From NCBI GenBank assembly GCA_017988885.1, contig JAGNQV010000008.1, forward strand, positions 1-37,389: a stretch of DNA of 37,389 nucleotides. Reading direction: 5' to 3'. Each line of letters starts with the position of its first letter. Position 1 is the stretch's first letter. A program made the position numbers and the translations under genes. The DNA is from Opitutaceae bacterium (GTDB lineage Bacteria; Verrucomicrobiota; Verrucomicrobiia; Opitutales; Opitutaceae). Under the pieces are notes generated by a model. It made no database searches and was not told the DNA's origin. It saw only the letters and a list, made by a program, of their open reading frames with translations. Below are positions 24,146 to 31,512 of the stretch, piece by piece.

Positions 24146-24280
24146 TACCAACGCCTCGTGATGTTTGGACTGTAGGGCCGCCGCTTGTCGGCGCGCCATC
24201 TCGCAACGCATAGGTGATCACGGTGGCATGCCGACAAGCGGCGACCCCACAAAAATCCAAATCTTAAGAGCCGTTGGTAT
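24145..24280. repeat. Inverted-repeat element after the second toxin gene
   Basis: The outer inverted ends are ATACCAACG (24145-24153) and CGTTGGTAT (24272-24280), then TTTGGA/TCCAAA further in. An inner perfect 13-bp pair GCCGCTTGTCGGC (24180-24192) and its inverse (24230-24242) encloses the word GCGCCATCTCGCAACGCA, also present at 13218. It is a nested palindrome with no coding potential and has ends reminiscent of the 16899-17070 element. Confidence 0.78.
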
Positions 24281-24303
24281 AAAGCTTGGGTTGTGCCACT
24301 CGC

Positions 24304-24663
24304 TTATGGAGCTTCGCGAGTTTTGCCTATCGTCATTGCGTTGTTCTTGGCCTCTGCCACCTTGGCTTCCCAATCGTTCGGACACATATCCTTTATCTCA
24401 TTCGTAACCCGCTGAATGAATTGCTCTACAGACTGCACCAATTCTGTGGGGTCGGACGATTGCAAGAGTGACCGTAATTTATCCCGGTAATAGTCCCCCA
24501 GACGTTCGGCCACGATAGCCTGATCCTCCTTGGTAAACCGTCCTGCGTGTAAAATTCTCTCTGCGCAAAACCAGAACTCCAGCATCCGCGATGATTTCAC
24601 AATAGCCGAGGCCCTGCCGGGCTCGGTAAAGCGCGTGAGATCGTTGATGATCCTCTTATCCAT
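24304..24663 (-). CDS. Low-GC hypothetical protein, possibly 5'-truncated
   Basis: The 119-residue product (MDKRIINDLTRFTEPGRASAIVKSSRMLEFWFCAERI...) is helix-rich, with no transmembrane segment or motif I recognise. Its GC content is clearly below that of the surrounding metabolic genes. The frame stays open about 100 nt further upstream (LRPYADLLQANEAERRQTIRNR before the Met), reads like protein, but has no start codon before it meets the end of the next gene. So either ATG 24663 is the true start or this is the remnant of a longer gene whose 5' end was lost. It lies between an inverted-repeat element and an oxidoreductase gene. Confidence 0.5.
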   Translation of the reverse strand: MDKRIINDLTRFTEPGRASAIVKSSRMLEFWFCAERILHAGRFTKEDQAIVAERLGDYYRDKLRSLLQSSDPTELVQSVEQFIQRVTNEIKDMCPNDWEAKVAEAKNNAMTIGKTREAP

Positions 24664-24766
24664 GCGATTCCGGATGGTTTGGCGGCGCTCCGCCTCATTC
24701 GCTTGCAGCAGATCCGCATATGGCCGCAGCCTCGGTGACAGGTAAAGCGCTAACCCGCCAACCTCA

Positions 24767-25873
24767 TTAGAATTTATCCTTACATGTCAGCACCTGCGCC
24801 GCCGCCTGCGCCTTCAGGCAGAGCTCCGCGGCCTTGAAGGCGTGCGCCTGCGTCATCGCCTTCTCGGTGCGGTGCAAACAATCGAGGATGAGTTCGCCGA
24901 AGAAACGGAATCCGACCTGCCCTGCGACGGTGATGAGCTGCTCGCCCTTGCCATCCACGAGGATGATGTTGTCGCCCGTCGCGCTGTGGCCCACGTCGAG
25001 GTATTTGCGCATCTCGATGTAACCCTGCGTGCCAAGGATCAGCGTGCGGCCGTCGCCCCACGTGCTGAGTCCATCGGGCGTAAACCAGTCCACGCGGAAA
25101 TAGTCCGTGCTGCCGTTGTTGCCGATGAGCGAGGTTTCACCGAAGTCTTCCAGCTCGGGCGTGTCGGGATTGGCGTAGTTGCCCACCGCCGCGTGGCTCA
25201 CGGTCGCATCGGTCGCGCCGCTGTAATACAGATACTGCTCGCACTGGTGGCTGCCGATGTCGCAGAGGATGCCGCCGTATTTGGCCTTTTCGAAAAACCA
25301 CGCCGGGCGCGAGGGCTTGTTCAGCCGGTGCGGCCCGAGGCCCAGCACCTGCACCACCCGGCCAATCGCCCCGCCGTGGACCAGGTCGCCCGCGTGCATG
25401 CCGGCTTCGGAATGCAGCCGCTCGCTGTAATACACCATGTATTTGCGTCCCGTCGCCTGGACGACCTGCCGCGCCTGCGCCAGTTGGTCGAACGTCGTGA
25501 ACGGCGTCTTGTCGGTGAAATAATCCTTCCCCGCCAGCATCACGCGGCAGCCGAGCGCACCGCGCTCATTCGGCACGGCCGCCGCCGCGACCAGTTGCAC
25601 CGCCGGATCAGCCAGAATCTCGTCCAAGCTCCGCGCCACCTGCGCTTGCGGATACGTTTTCTTGAAAGCCGCGACCTTGGCGGCATCGGGATCGTAAACC
25701 CATTTCAGCGTGCCGCCGGCCTCGAGCAGTCCGTTGCACATCCCGTAAATGTGCCCGTGGTCCAGATGGGCCGCGGCGAAGACAAGCTCCCCGGATTTCA
25801 CCACCGGTTGCGCCTTGCCCTGCGGGGCGTAGTTCATGCCGTCGGATTTTTGCGCCATGCGATCAAGAGGCAT
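24767..25873 (-). CDS. Gfo/Idh/MocA family oxidoreductase, divergent member
   Basis: The 368-residue product has the family's two-domain plan: a Rossmann-like N-terminal half (ELVFAAAHLDHGHIYGMCNGL, then LKWVYDPDAAKVAAFKKTYP) and DKTPFTTFDQL in place of the usual EKPxxxx signature (Lys retained). The C-terminal half has GGILCDIGSHQCEQYLYYSG and WFTPDGLSTWGDGRTLILGTQGYIEMR. The glycine loop is replaced by a His-rich H-L-D-H-G-H-I-Y-G segment, so nucleotide binding may be altered. Probable role: dehydrogenation or epimerisation of a sugar derivative. It is transcribed divergently from another oxidoreductase gene across a palindromic repeat. Confidence 0.83.
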   Translation of the reverse strand: MPLDRMAQKSDGMNYAPQGKAQPVVKSGELVFAAAHLDHGHIYGMCNGLLEAGGTLKWVYDPDAAKVAAFKKTYPQAQVARSLDEILADPAVQLVAAAAVPNERGALGCRVMLAGKDYFTDKTPFTTFDQLAQARQVVQATGRKYMVYYSERLHSEAGMHAGDLVHGGAIGRVVQVLGLGPHRLNKPSRPAWFFEKAKYGGILCDIGSHQCEQYLYYSGATDATVSHAAVGNYANPDTPELEDFGETSLIGNNGSTDYFRVDWFTPDGLSTWGDGRTLILGTQGYIEMRKYLDVGHSATGDNIILVDGKGEQLITVAGQVGFRFFGELILDCLHRTEKAMTQAHAFKAAELCLKAQAAAQVLTCKDKF

Positions 25874-25919
25874 GTCACAGCAGCAGAGTCAAATACTGCC
25901 CAGCTGGCCTCGCCTAATG

Positions 25920-26026
25920 TTAACCACGAATAGACACGAATTCACACGAATGCCGACCTCGCGGAATTGGTTCATATCATCTGAATCCGTTCATATTCGT
26001 GTGAATTCGTGTCCATTCGTGGTTAA
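25920..26026. repeat. TTAACCACGAAT palindromic intergenic repeat, copy 2
   Basis: The arms at 25920-25951 and 25995-26026 match over 31 of 32 positions when one is inverted, making this the best preserved copy. Each arm contains a tandem of the word ACGAATtcAC. The element fills most of the gap between two divergent oxidoreductase genes, so their promoters must lie in or beside it. Confidence 0.88.
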
Positions 26027-26090
26027 AACAGATTGAACCTCCAATGGTAAAGACATCGACGCTCGCCTGCATTTTTTCAAACTACACTTC

Positions 26091-27134
26091 ATGGTCTCTT
26101 CCACAGAACTTGGTTTCGGCATCATCGGCACCGGCATGATCGCCGATTACCATGCCCGCGCCATCACCGAGGCCACCGGCGCCCGGCTTGTCGGCATATG
26201 CGGACGCACCGAGGCCAAGGTCCGGCCGTTGGCCGAGAAACATCACGCGCCATTCTGGACGACGGACGTCGCCGCGCTCGTGGCACGGCCGGATATCCAC
26301 ATCGTCTGCATCACCACGCCGAGCGGCGCGCATCTTGAGCCGGCCCTTGCTGCTATCCGCGCCGGCAAACACGTCGTCGTTGAAAAACCACTCGAGATCA
26401 CCCCGGCGCGCGTCGATGCGCTATTGGCGGCGGCCGCCGCGGCCGGCGTGATTGTCGCGCCCATTTTCCAATCGCGTTTCGGCGCCGGCGCCCAGCGCGT
26501 GAAAGCAGCCGTGGCCGCCGGTCGGCTCGGCCGCCTCGTTCTCGCCAGCGTTTACATCAAGTGGCACCGCCAAGCCTCCTACTATCAGGGTTGGAAGGGC
26601 ACGCGCGCCCTCGACGGTGGCGGTGCAGTGATGAACCAGGGCATTCACGGCATCGACCTGCTGCAATGGTTCGCCGGGTTGCCCGCTGAAATCTTCGCGT
26701 GGAAAACCCGGCGCGTGCACACCGGCATTGAGTCGGAGGACACCGCCTGCGCCGCCCTGCGTTTTGCGAATGGCGCCCTCGGCACCATCGAGGCCAGCAC
26801 GGCGCTTTACCCCGGCTGGGCCCGTCGCATCGAACTCTGCGGCGAAAACGGCTCCATCACCTTGGAGGACGACCGCATCACCCAGTGGAATTTCCGCGAA
26901 CCCCAGCCCGGTGATGAAACGGCCACCGCCGCCGCGGACAATGCGTTGGGTTCCGGTGCGAGTGCGCCCAACGCCATCAGTCATCAGGGCCACTTGCGGC
27001 AGATTCAAAACCTCGTCGATCATCTCCGCTCCGGCGCGCCCTTGCTCATCGACGGACCCGAGGCGCGCAAGGCCGTCGCCCTGATCTGCGCGCTTTACGC
27101 CTCGGCTGAGTCCGGCGTGCCGGTAAAAATTTAA
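26091..27134 (+). CDS. Gfo/Idh/MocA family oxidoreductase
   Basis: The 347-residue enzyme has a clear GFGIIGTGMIADYHARAI nucleotide-binding loop near the N-terminus, LVGICGRTEAK, and the signature VVEKPLEI about residue 100. Its C-terminal domain includes the conserved GGGAVMNQGIHGIDLLQWF (catalytic Asp/His cluster, about 180-198). It is a canonical NAD(P)-dependent sugar dehydrogenase of the UDP-sugar/inositol type. It leads a plus-strand run with the amidohydrolase, a short-chain dehydrogenase and the D-threonine-aldolase-like gene, which are tightly packed. It probably oxidises the sugar or cyclitol that enters this pathway; the substrate is unknown. Confidence 0.9.
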   Translation: MVSSTELGFGIIGTGMIADYHARAITEATGARLVGICGRTEAKVRPLAEKHHAPFWTTDVAALVARPDIHIVCITTPSGAHLEPALAAIRAGKHVVVEKPLEITPARVDALLAAAAAAGVIVAPIFQSRFGAGAQRVKAAVAAGRLGRLVLASVYIKWHRQASYYQGWKGTRALDGGGAVMNQGIHGIDLLQWFAGLPAEIFAWKTRRVHTGIESEDTACAALRFANGALGTIEASTALYPGWARRIELCGENGSITLEDDRITQWNFREPQPGDETATAAADNALGSGASAPNAISHQGHLRQIQNLVDHLRSGAPLLIDGPEARKAVALICALYASAESGVPVKI

Positions 27135-27239
27135 GACGGCGGTTGCGTGCTGTCATGACTCGCCACTCTTTTTGATTTACCCCGGCCCTCCGGAAATCCC
27201 ACCCTGTGCCGTCCGCCTTTCGCCATCCCAACCCACCCG

Positions 27240-28199
27240 ATGCTCATCGACTGCCATAATCACCTCGGGGTTGATTTGTTTTTTTACCTCAACGGCTACC
27301 ATCCCTATGCGCAGGATCTGCCGCAGCTGGTGACCGAGGGCCGGCACTGCGGCATCGACCGCTGGGTCGTGTTCCCAATGGTGACCAATCTCACCTTCGA
27401 CGTGCCCGCGATGCGCGCGGCCAAATTTGTCTACGGCGGCTGCGAAACGGTGCCCTACGCCTTCGAGAATGAGCGGATGCTGCGCGAGGTCTATGAACTC
27501 TATCCCGACCTCGGCAAACTCACCCTGCCCTTCGCCATCCTCGATCCGTTGCGCGAGCCGGCGGCCCAACTCAAGAAACTCCGCGAACTCCATGCGCAGT
27601 TTCCTTTCTACGGGTTAAAAATCCAAGCCACGGTCATCCAGTCCGACGTCAACGCCCTGCTCACGGTCGGGCGCGGATTTCTGGATTTCGCCGCCGAGTT
27701 CGATCTGCCTTTTCTCATCCACTCCAGCGTGGCACCCGCAGACGTCTGGTCGCAGGCGAAGGACATCTTGAAGGTCGCCGAAGCCACGCCGGGCGTGCGC
27801 TTCTGCCTCGCCCACTCCTGCCGCTTCGACCGCGAATGCCTCGACCGCGTGGCGCAATTGCCCAACACGTGGTTCGACTGCTCCGCCCACCGCATTCATT
27901 GCGAATCGGTGACGCTGGGGTTGCCCAATATCGCGCCCAAGCCCCGCCGGTTCGACGCCGACTACCGCGATCCCACCGCTGTGATGCAGGCGCTCGCCGC
28001 GGCTTATCCCACCAAGTTCATCTGGGGCTCGGACACGCCTTTTCAGAGCTACGTGGACAAGGACTACTCGCTGCGTAGCACCTACGCCGAGGAAGTCGCC
28101 TGCCTCAACGCCCTACCCGACCAACTGCGCACCGCGGTCGCCCAAAACAACCTGCTCGCCCTGCTCAAATTAAAAGATGCAAGCGTTCTCACTCGCTGA
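27240..28199 (+). CDS. Amidohydrolase-2 family hydrolase (lactonase-like)
   Basis: The 319-residue TIM barrel has the metal-binding HxH at the very N-terminus (LIDCHNHLG), later His positions in PFLIHSSV and CLAHSC, and the catalytic Asp in FIWGSDTPF. This is the Amidohydro_2 (PF04909) layout, which covers sugar-acid lactonases (L-fuconolactonase, rhamnonolactonase) and decarboxylases. A lactonase would follow naturally on a sugar dehydrogenase encoded just upstream. Its 3' end overlaps the next gene by 23 nt. ATG 27240 gives the usual start for the family. Activity on a lactone is inference. Confidence 0.82.
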   Translation: MLIDCHNHLGVDLFFYLNGYHPYAQDLPQLVTEGRHCGIDRWVVFPMVTNLTFDVPAMRAAKFVYGGCETVPYAFENERMLREVYELYPDLGKLTLPFAILDPLREPAAQLKKLRELHAQFPFYGLKIQATVIQSDVNALLTVGRGFLDFAAEFDLPFLIHSSVAPADVWSQAKDILKVAEATPGVRFCLAHSCRFDRECLDRVAQLPNTWFDCSAHRIHCESVTLGLPNIAPKPRRFDADYRDPTAVMQALAAAYPTKFIWGSDTPFQSYVDKDYSLRSTYAEEVACLNALPDQLRTAVAQNNLLALLKLKDASVLTR

Positions 28200-28926
28200 T
28201 CACGCCGCCCTCGTCACCGGCTCCTCGCAAGGCATCGGCCTCGCCATTGCGCGCGGCATTCATGCCGCCGGGGGCGCGGTCGCGCTGCACGGCAAGACGG
28301 GCCCCGCCCCGGATTTCCCCACACTCGCGCCCTTTCTCGTCGAGGATTTGCTCCAGCCCGAAGGCCCCGCGCGTCTCGTGACGGCCGCTTTTCAGGCGCG
28401 GCCGGCGCTCGATTTGCTGGTGGCCAACGCCGGCAGTTTTTTTGACCGGCCGTTTTTGGAGATGGATGCCACGACCTGGGACCAGACGATCAACCTCAAC
28501 GTCCGCGCCACTTATTTTCTCTGTCAGGCTTTTGCCAAGGAACTCATCGCCCGGAAACGTCCCGGCGCGATGGTGCTCATTTCCTCGACCAACGGATTTC
28601 AGCCGGAGGAAGACTCGACCGCCTACGACAGCTCCAAGGGCGCCCTCGTGATGATGACGCGCACCCTTTCGCAGGCGCTCGTCGGGCACGGCATCCGCGT
28701 CAACGGCATCGCGCCCGGCCTGATTCGCACGCCGCTGACTTCCGCGCTCGGTTTCGGCGAGCGCGCGCAACACTACGAGAAAAAGATTCTGCTCAAGCGC
28801 CTCGGCGAACCCGAGGACTGTGCCGGCGCCGCGGTGTTTTTGCTTTCATCGGCGTCCGCCTACATCGTCGGCCAGATCGTGGTGGTGGATGGCGGGTTGA
28901 CCGTCGGCCAGATCGGCCGGATGTAA
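28177..28926 (+). CDS. Short-chain dehydrogenase/reductase
   Basis: The 249-residue classical SDR has the TGSSQGIGLAIA cofactor loop (residues 14-25), the NAG motif (LLVANAGSF), catalytic Ser in VLISSTNGF, and YxxxK in TAYDSSKGAL, followed by GIRVNGIAPGLIRTPLT and the C-terminal VVVDGGLTVGQIG. The Gly-rich loop and a non-acidic strand end (GGAVALHGKTG) suggest NADP preference. The start overlaps the amidohydrolase end and only 4 nt separate its stop from the next ATG, so it belongs to the same operon. The likely role is oxidation or reduction of a sugar or sugar acid. Confidence 0.9.
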   Translation: MQAFSLADHAALVTGSSQGIGLAIARGIHAAGGAVALHGKTGPAPDFPTLAPFLVEDLLQPEGPARLVTAAFQARPALDLLVANAGSFFDRPFLEMDATTWDQTINLNVRATYFLCQAFAKELIARKRPGAMVLISSTNGFQPEEDSTAYDSSKGALVMMTRTLSQALVGHGIRVNGIAPGLIRTPLTSALGFGERAQHYEKKILLKRLGEPEDCAGAAVFLLSSASAYIVGQIVVVDGGLTVGQIGRM

Positions 28927-28930
28927 GCCC

Positions 28931-30019
28931 ATGCCGACTCTCGCTACCCTCGCCACTCCCGTCGTGCTCGTGGACCGCGGACGGCTCGCGGCCAACATCC
29001 GCAGCATGCAGACCGTGTGCGATGCCCACGGCGTCGAACTGCGCCCGCACATCAAGACCCACAAGATGGTCGCCGTCGCCCGCCAGCAACTTGCCGCCGG
29101 TGCCCGCGGCCTGACTTGCGCCAAACTCGGCGAGGCCGAGGCGATGCTGCCTTCGGGCGTGCGCAGTATTTTTATCGCCCATTCGCTGGTGGATCCCAAT
29201 CAGGCCCCGCGCCTCGCCGCGCTCGCCGACCGGTTGGATGATTTTCGCGTGGCCGTCACCAGCGAGGCGCATTTGCCCGCCCTTGCTCAATTAGCCGCGG
29301 CGGTCGGGCGGAAACTGGCGGTGATGATGGCCGTGGACACCGGACTCGGCCGCGAAGGCGCGCGCGACGACGCCAGTGCCCATCGCCTGGCGGCCCAGCT
29401 CGCACAACACCGCGGGCTCGAACTCCGTGGTTTCTATACGCACGAAGGCTATCTCTATGGCGTCCCTCCCGCGGAGCAAAAGTCGCGAATCAACGAGGTC
29501 ATCGATCGGCTCTGCGCCGTGCGCGACAGCATCGACCGCACCCTGCCCATCTGGCCGGGTTGCAGTGTGAGCGCCCGCCTCATCGCCGAGGCTAGCGCCG
29601 GCCGAGTGCAGGCCGTGCGGCCGGGCGCCTACATGTTTGGCGATCTCGCGCTCTCGCGCGGCACGGGCGTGATGACCACGGCCGACGTCGCCGTGCACGT
29701 GCTGGCGACCGTCGTAGACAAACCGGAGCCGGGCCTCGCGCTTATCGATGCCGGTTCAAAGACTTTTTCCTCCGACCGCACCGCCGACAATATCTTCGCG
29801 CTCGCCGCCGATGGACGCGACCTCGCCGTGTTGCGCGTCAACGAGGAGCACGGCTATGTGCGCGGCGCGGCGGTCGATGCACTCCGCGTGGGTGAACGCA
29901 TCGCCTTTATTCCGGCCCACATCTGTCCGGTCATCAATCTCACCGACGAAGTCACCGTCACCGACGCCGGCAAGATCGTGGACACCTGGCAGGTTGAGGC
30001 GCGCGGCCAGACCCGCTGA
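28931..30019 (+). CDS. D-threonine aldolase-family (alanine racemase fold) PLP enzyme
   Basis: The 362-residue enzyme starts TPVVLVDRGRLAANIRSMQ. It has the PLP lysine motif RPHIKTHK (Lys42), a barrel with VDTGLGREG and FYTHEGYLYG, and the C-terminal VNEEHGYV...IPAHICPVINL, whose His and Cys form the divalent-metal site of the D-threonine aldolase/D-serine dehydratase group. Such enzymes cleave or dehydrate D-beta-hydroxy amino acids. It begins 4 nt after the SDR gene. An amino acid-cleaving enzyme within a sugar-type operon is uncommon and hints at an amino-sugar-acid or hydroxy-amino-acid substrate. Confidence 0.87.
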   Translation: MPTLATLATPVVLVDRGRLAANIRSMQTVCDAHGVELRPHIKTHKMVAVARQQLAAGARGLTCAKLGEAEAMLPSGVRSIFIAHSLVDPNQAPRLAALADRLDDFRVAVTSEAHLPALAQLAAAVGRKLAVMMAVDTGLGREGARDDASAHRLAAQLAQHRGLELRGFYTHEGYLYGVPPAEQKSRINEVIDRLCAVRDSIDRTLPIWPGCSVSARLIAEASAGRVQAVRPGAYMFGDLALSRGTGVMTTADVAVHVLATVVDKPEPGLALIDAGSKTFSSDRTADNIFALAADGRDLAVLRVNEEHGYVRGAAVDALRVGERIAFIPAHICPVINLTDEVTVTDAGKIVDTWQVEARGQTR

Positions 30020-30026
30020 AGGTTTC

Positions 30027-30258
30027 TCAGGCCGGCCCGCGCCGGAAGTGTTCCTCCAGCCACGGCCGGGTAAGATTATAGAAATCGAGGCACACCGTCC
30101 AGGCGGCGCAAGGTAAGCGCGCATTTTTTATAAGGCAGCGGCGCCAGCACCGGCTCGACCTGAGCCTCCATCGGTTCGCGGGCCAGACGCTCGCGCGTCG
30201 CACGCCAAAATTCCGTCCGCGCCGCCGCGGCTTCCTTTTCGATTTCAGGCGCGCTCAT
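30027..30258 (-). pseudogene. Remnant of an acetylxylan esterase-like gene with internal deletion
   Basis: From ATG 30258 the frame gives MSAPEIEKEAAAARTEFWR...LAREPMEAQVEPVLAP, then LPYKKCALTLRRLDGV, which looks like the N-terminus of AXE1/cephalosporin-C-deacetylase-type esterases (pattern LPYxKYxVTxxxLxGVxIR). It then hits a stop. In the next frame the DNA continues CLDFYNLTRPWLEEHFRRGPA and a stop at 30027, which looks like the C-terminal end of the same family. The central alpha/beta-hydrolase core (roughly 250 residues) is missing. The start overlaps the end of the SGNH hydrolase gene by 14 nt, as in a former operon. Family assignment is from memory of the pattern. Confidence 0.5.
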
Positions 30259-31477
30259 GTGCTTTGAGTCCTTTGAAAACCTGCACCGCCGCCGCTGCAA
30301 TCCGCACGTGGCCGGCGCGCGTGATGTGAATGCCATCGGCCTGACAAAATTCGGGCCGCAGGTGCCGCGGGTCCGCGACATCGCAGACCAAGGCATGTCG
30401 GTCCACGAACGGCCGGCCGCTTTCGCGAATGAAGCGGTTGAGTCGTTCCAGTTCCGCGTAATGTGTTGCGGACGGAAGCACCCGCGGCGGCACGGTGGAA
30501 AACACCGCGTAGCCACCCCAGGTAATGAGCGCGGCCTGGCGTTGCATGTTTTGCCACGCCGCATCGGCCCCCAGGCCGGTGCCAATGTCATTGGTGCCGC
30601 CCTCGATCCACACCCGCTCCGGACGGAAAGGCGCGATCTCATGGGGGAAACGCTCCGCATCGAGCGCAGTCATCGAGCCACCGCTGCCGGTGTTGAGCAC
30701 GAGCTCCTGGCCCAGTGCCCGCGTGGCGAGGTGCACATAACTCTCCGCTTCCGGTTCACCGTCGTTGCCCGCGGTAATCGAGTCGCCGATGGCGGCGAGC
30801 CGGCAATTTTGGGCCGGACTGACCGGCGTCACGCTCCAGTCAAAAATCCGCAGCTCCCCGCCTGTCGCGCTCGCGTCCGGCTGCAGCCCAAAACCCGGCC
30901 GGCCCGGAATGAAGCGCCGCCGATCCGGGATGACCAGCTCCACCGCACCGCCCGGCACATCGGGACCGGTCAATTTTGCGAGCACCGCCTTTTGAAACAA
31001 CAGCACCGTGAGTGTATAGATCGTGCCAGCCGTCATCGTGAAGACTGGCGTCCCGCGTTCGCCGGCCAGCACGAGGTCGGTATTGAGTCCGAGAATATAA
31101 AATGCGCCATGCTCCACGCGGATGCGGAGGGGCAGGTCGTCGGGGGTCGTGCCGCGGCACAGGCGCATTTCCACCAATCCGTGTCGGCCCGGCGGCCCGC
31201 CGGTTTGCGTGCTGCAAAATGAAAACTGTGCGAGTTGCGAACGGTTGCCCAGCATGGGCCGGTTACGCAGCACCGCATGCGTGTAGGCCTCCGGCACCCC
31301 GGCTTGCACGCTCCAGCCGTGCGCGCGCCGGCCGCATTGCGCCGGATCGGCGAGCTGCGTGTGCACCGTGAGCGCCTCGCGCTGCGGCGCATCCGCAGTC
31401 AGTGCGTCGCACACATAGGGCACGCCCAGCTCCGCCGCGGTCTTCAATCCGGCCAGCAGTTCATCCAGTTGGGCCAT
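30245..31477 (-). CDS. SGNH/GDSL-type hydrolase
   Basis: I start at ATG 31477 (MAQLDELLAGLKTAAELGVPYVCD), giving 410 residues; the longer open frame above it is read through the preceding gene. An N-terminal beta-rich domain of about 220 residues (ending in GELRIFDWSVTPV) precedes the SGNH domain: block I CRLAAIGDSITAGNDG, block II around NTGSGGSM, block III GGTNDIG, and block V DGIHITRAGH (catalytic Asp and His). Such enzymes are sugar esterases, often carbohydrate acetylesterases. No signal peptide is visible. It lies 35 nt downstream of a GH-like gene and upstream of an esterase remnant, so the group suits trimming of acylated sugars. Confidence 0.87.
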   Translation of the reverse strand: MAQLDELLAGLKTAAELGVPYVCDALTADAPQREALTVHTQLADPAQCGRRAHGWSVQAGVPEAYTHAVLRNRPMLGNRSQLAQFSFCSTQTGGPPGRHGLVEMRLCRGTTPDDLPLRIRVEHGAFYILGLNTDLVLAGERGTPVFTMTAGTIYTLTVLLFQKAVLAKLTGPDVPGGAVELVIPDRRRFIPGRPGFGLQPDASATGGELRIFDWSVTPVSPAQNCRLAAIGDSITAGNDGEPEAESYVHLATRALGQELVLNTGSGGSMTALDAERFPHEIAPFRPERVWIEGGTNDIGTGLGADAAWQNMQRQAALITWGGYAVFSTVPPRVLPSATHYAELERLNRFIRESGRPFVDRHALVCDVADPRHLRPEFCQADGIHITRAGHVRIAAAAVQVFKGLKAHERA

Positions 31478-31512
31478 CGGCGGAAAAAATGACGCGGGCG
31501 CTTGGCGGGGTC

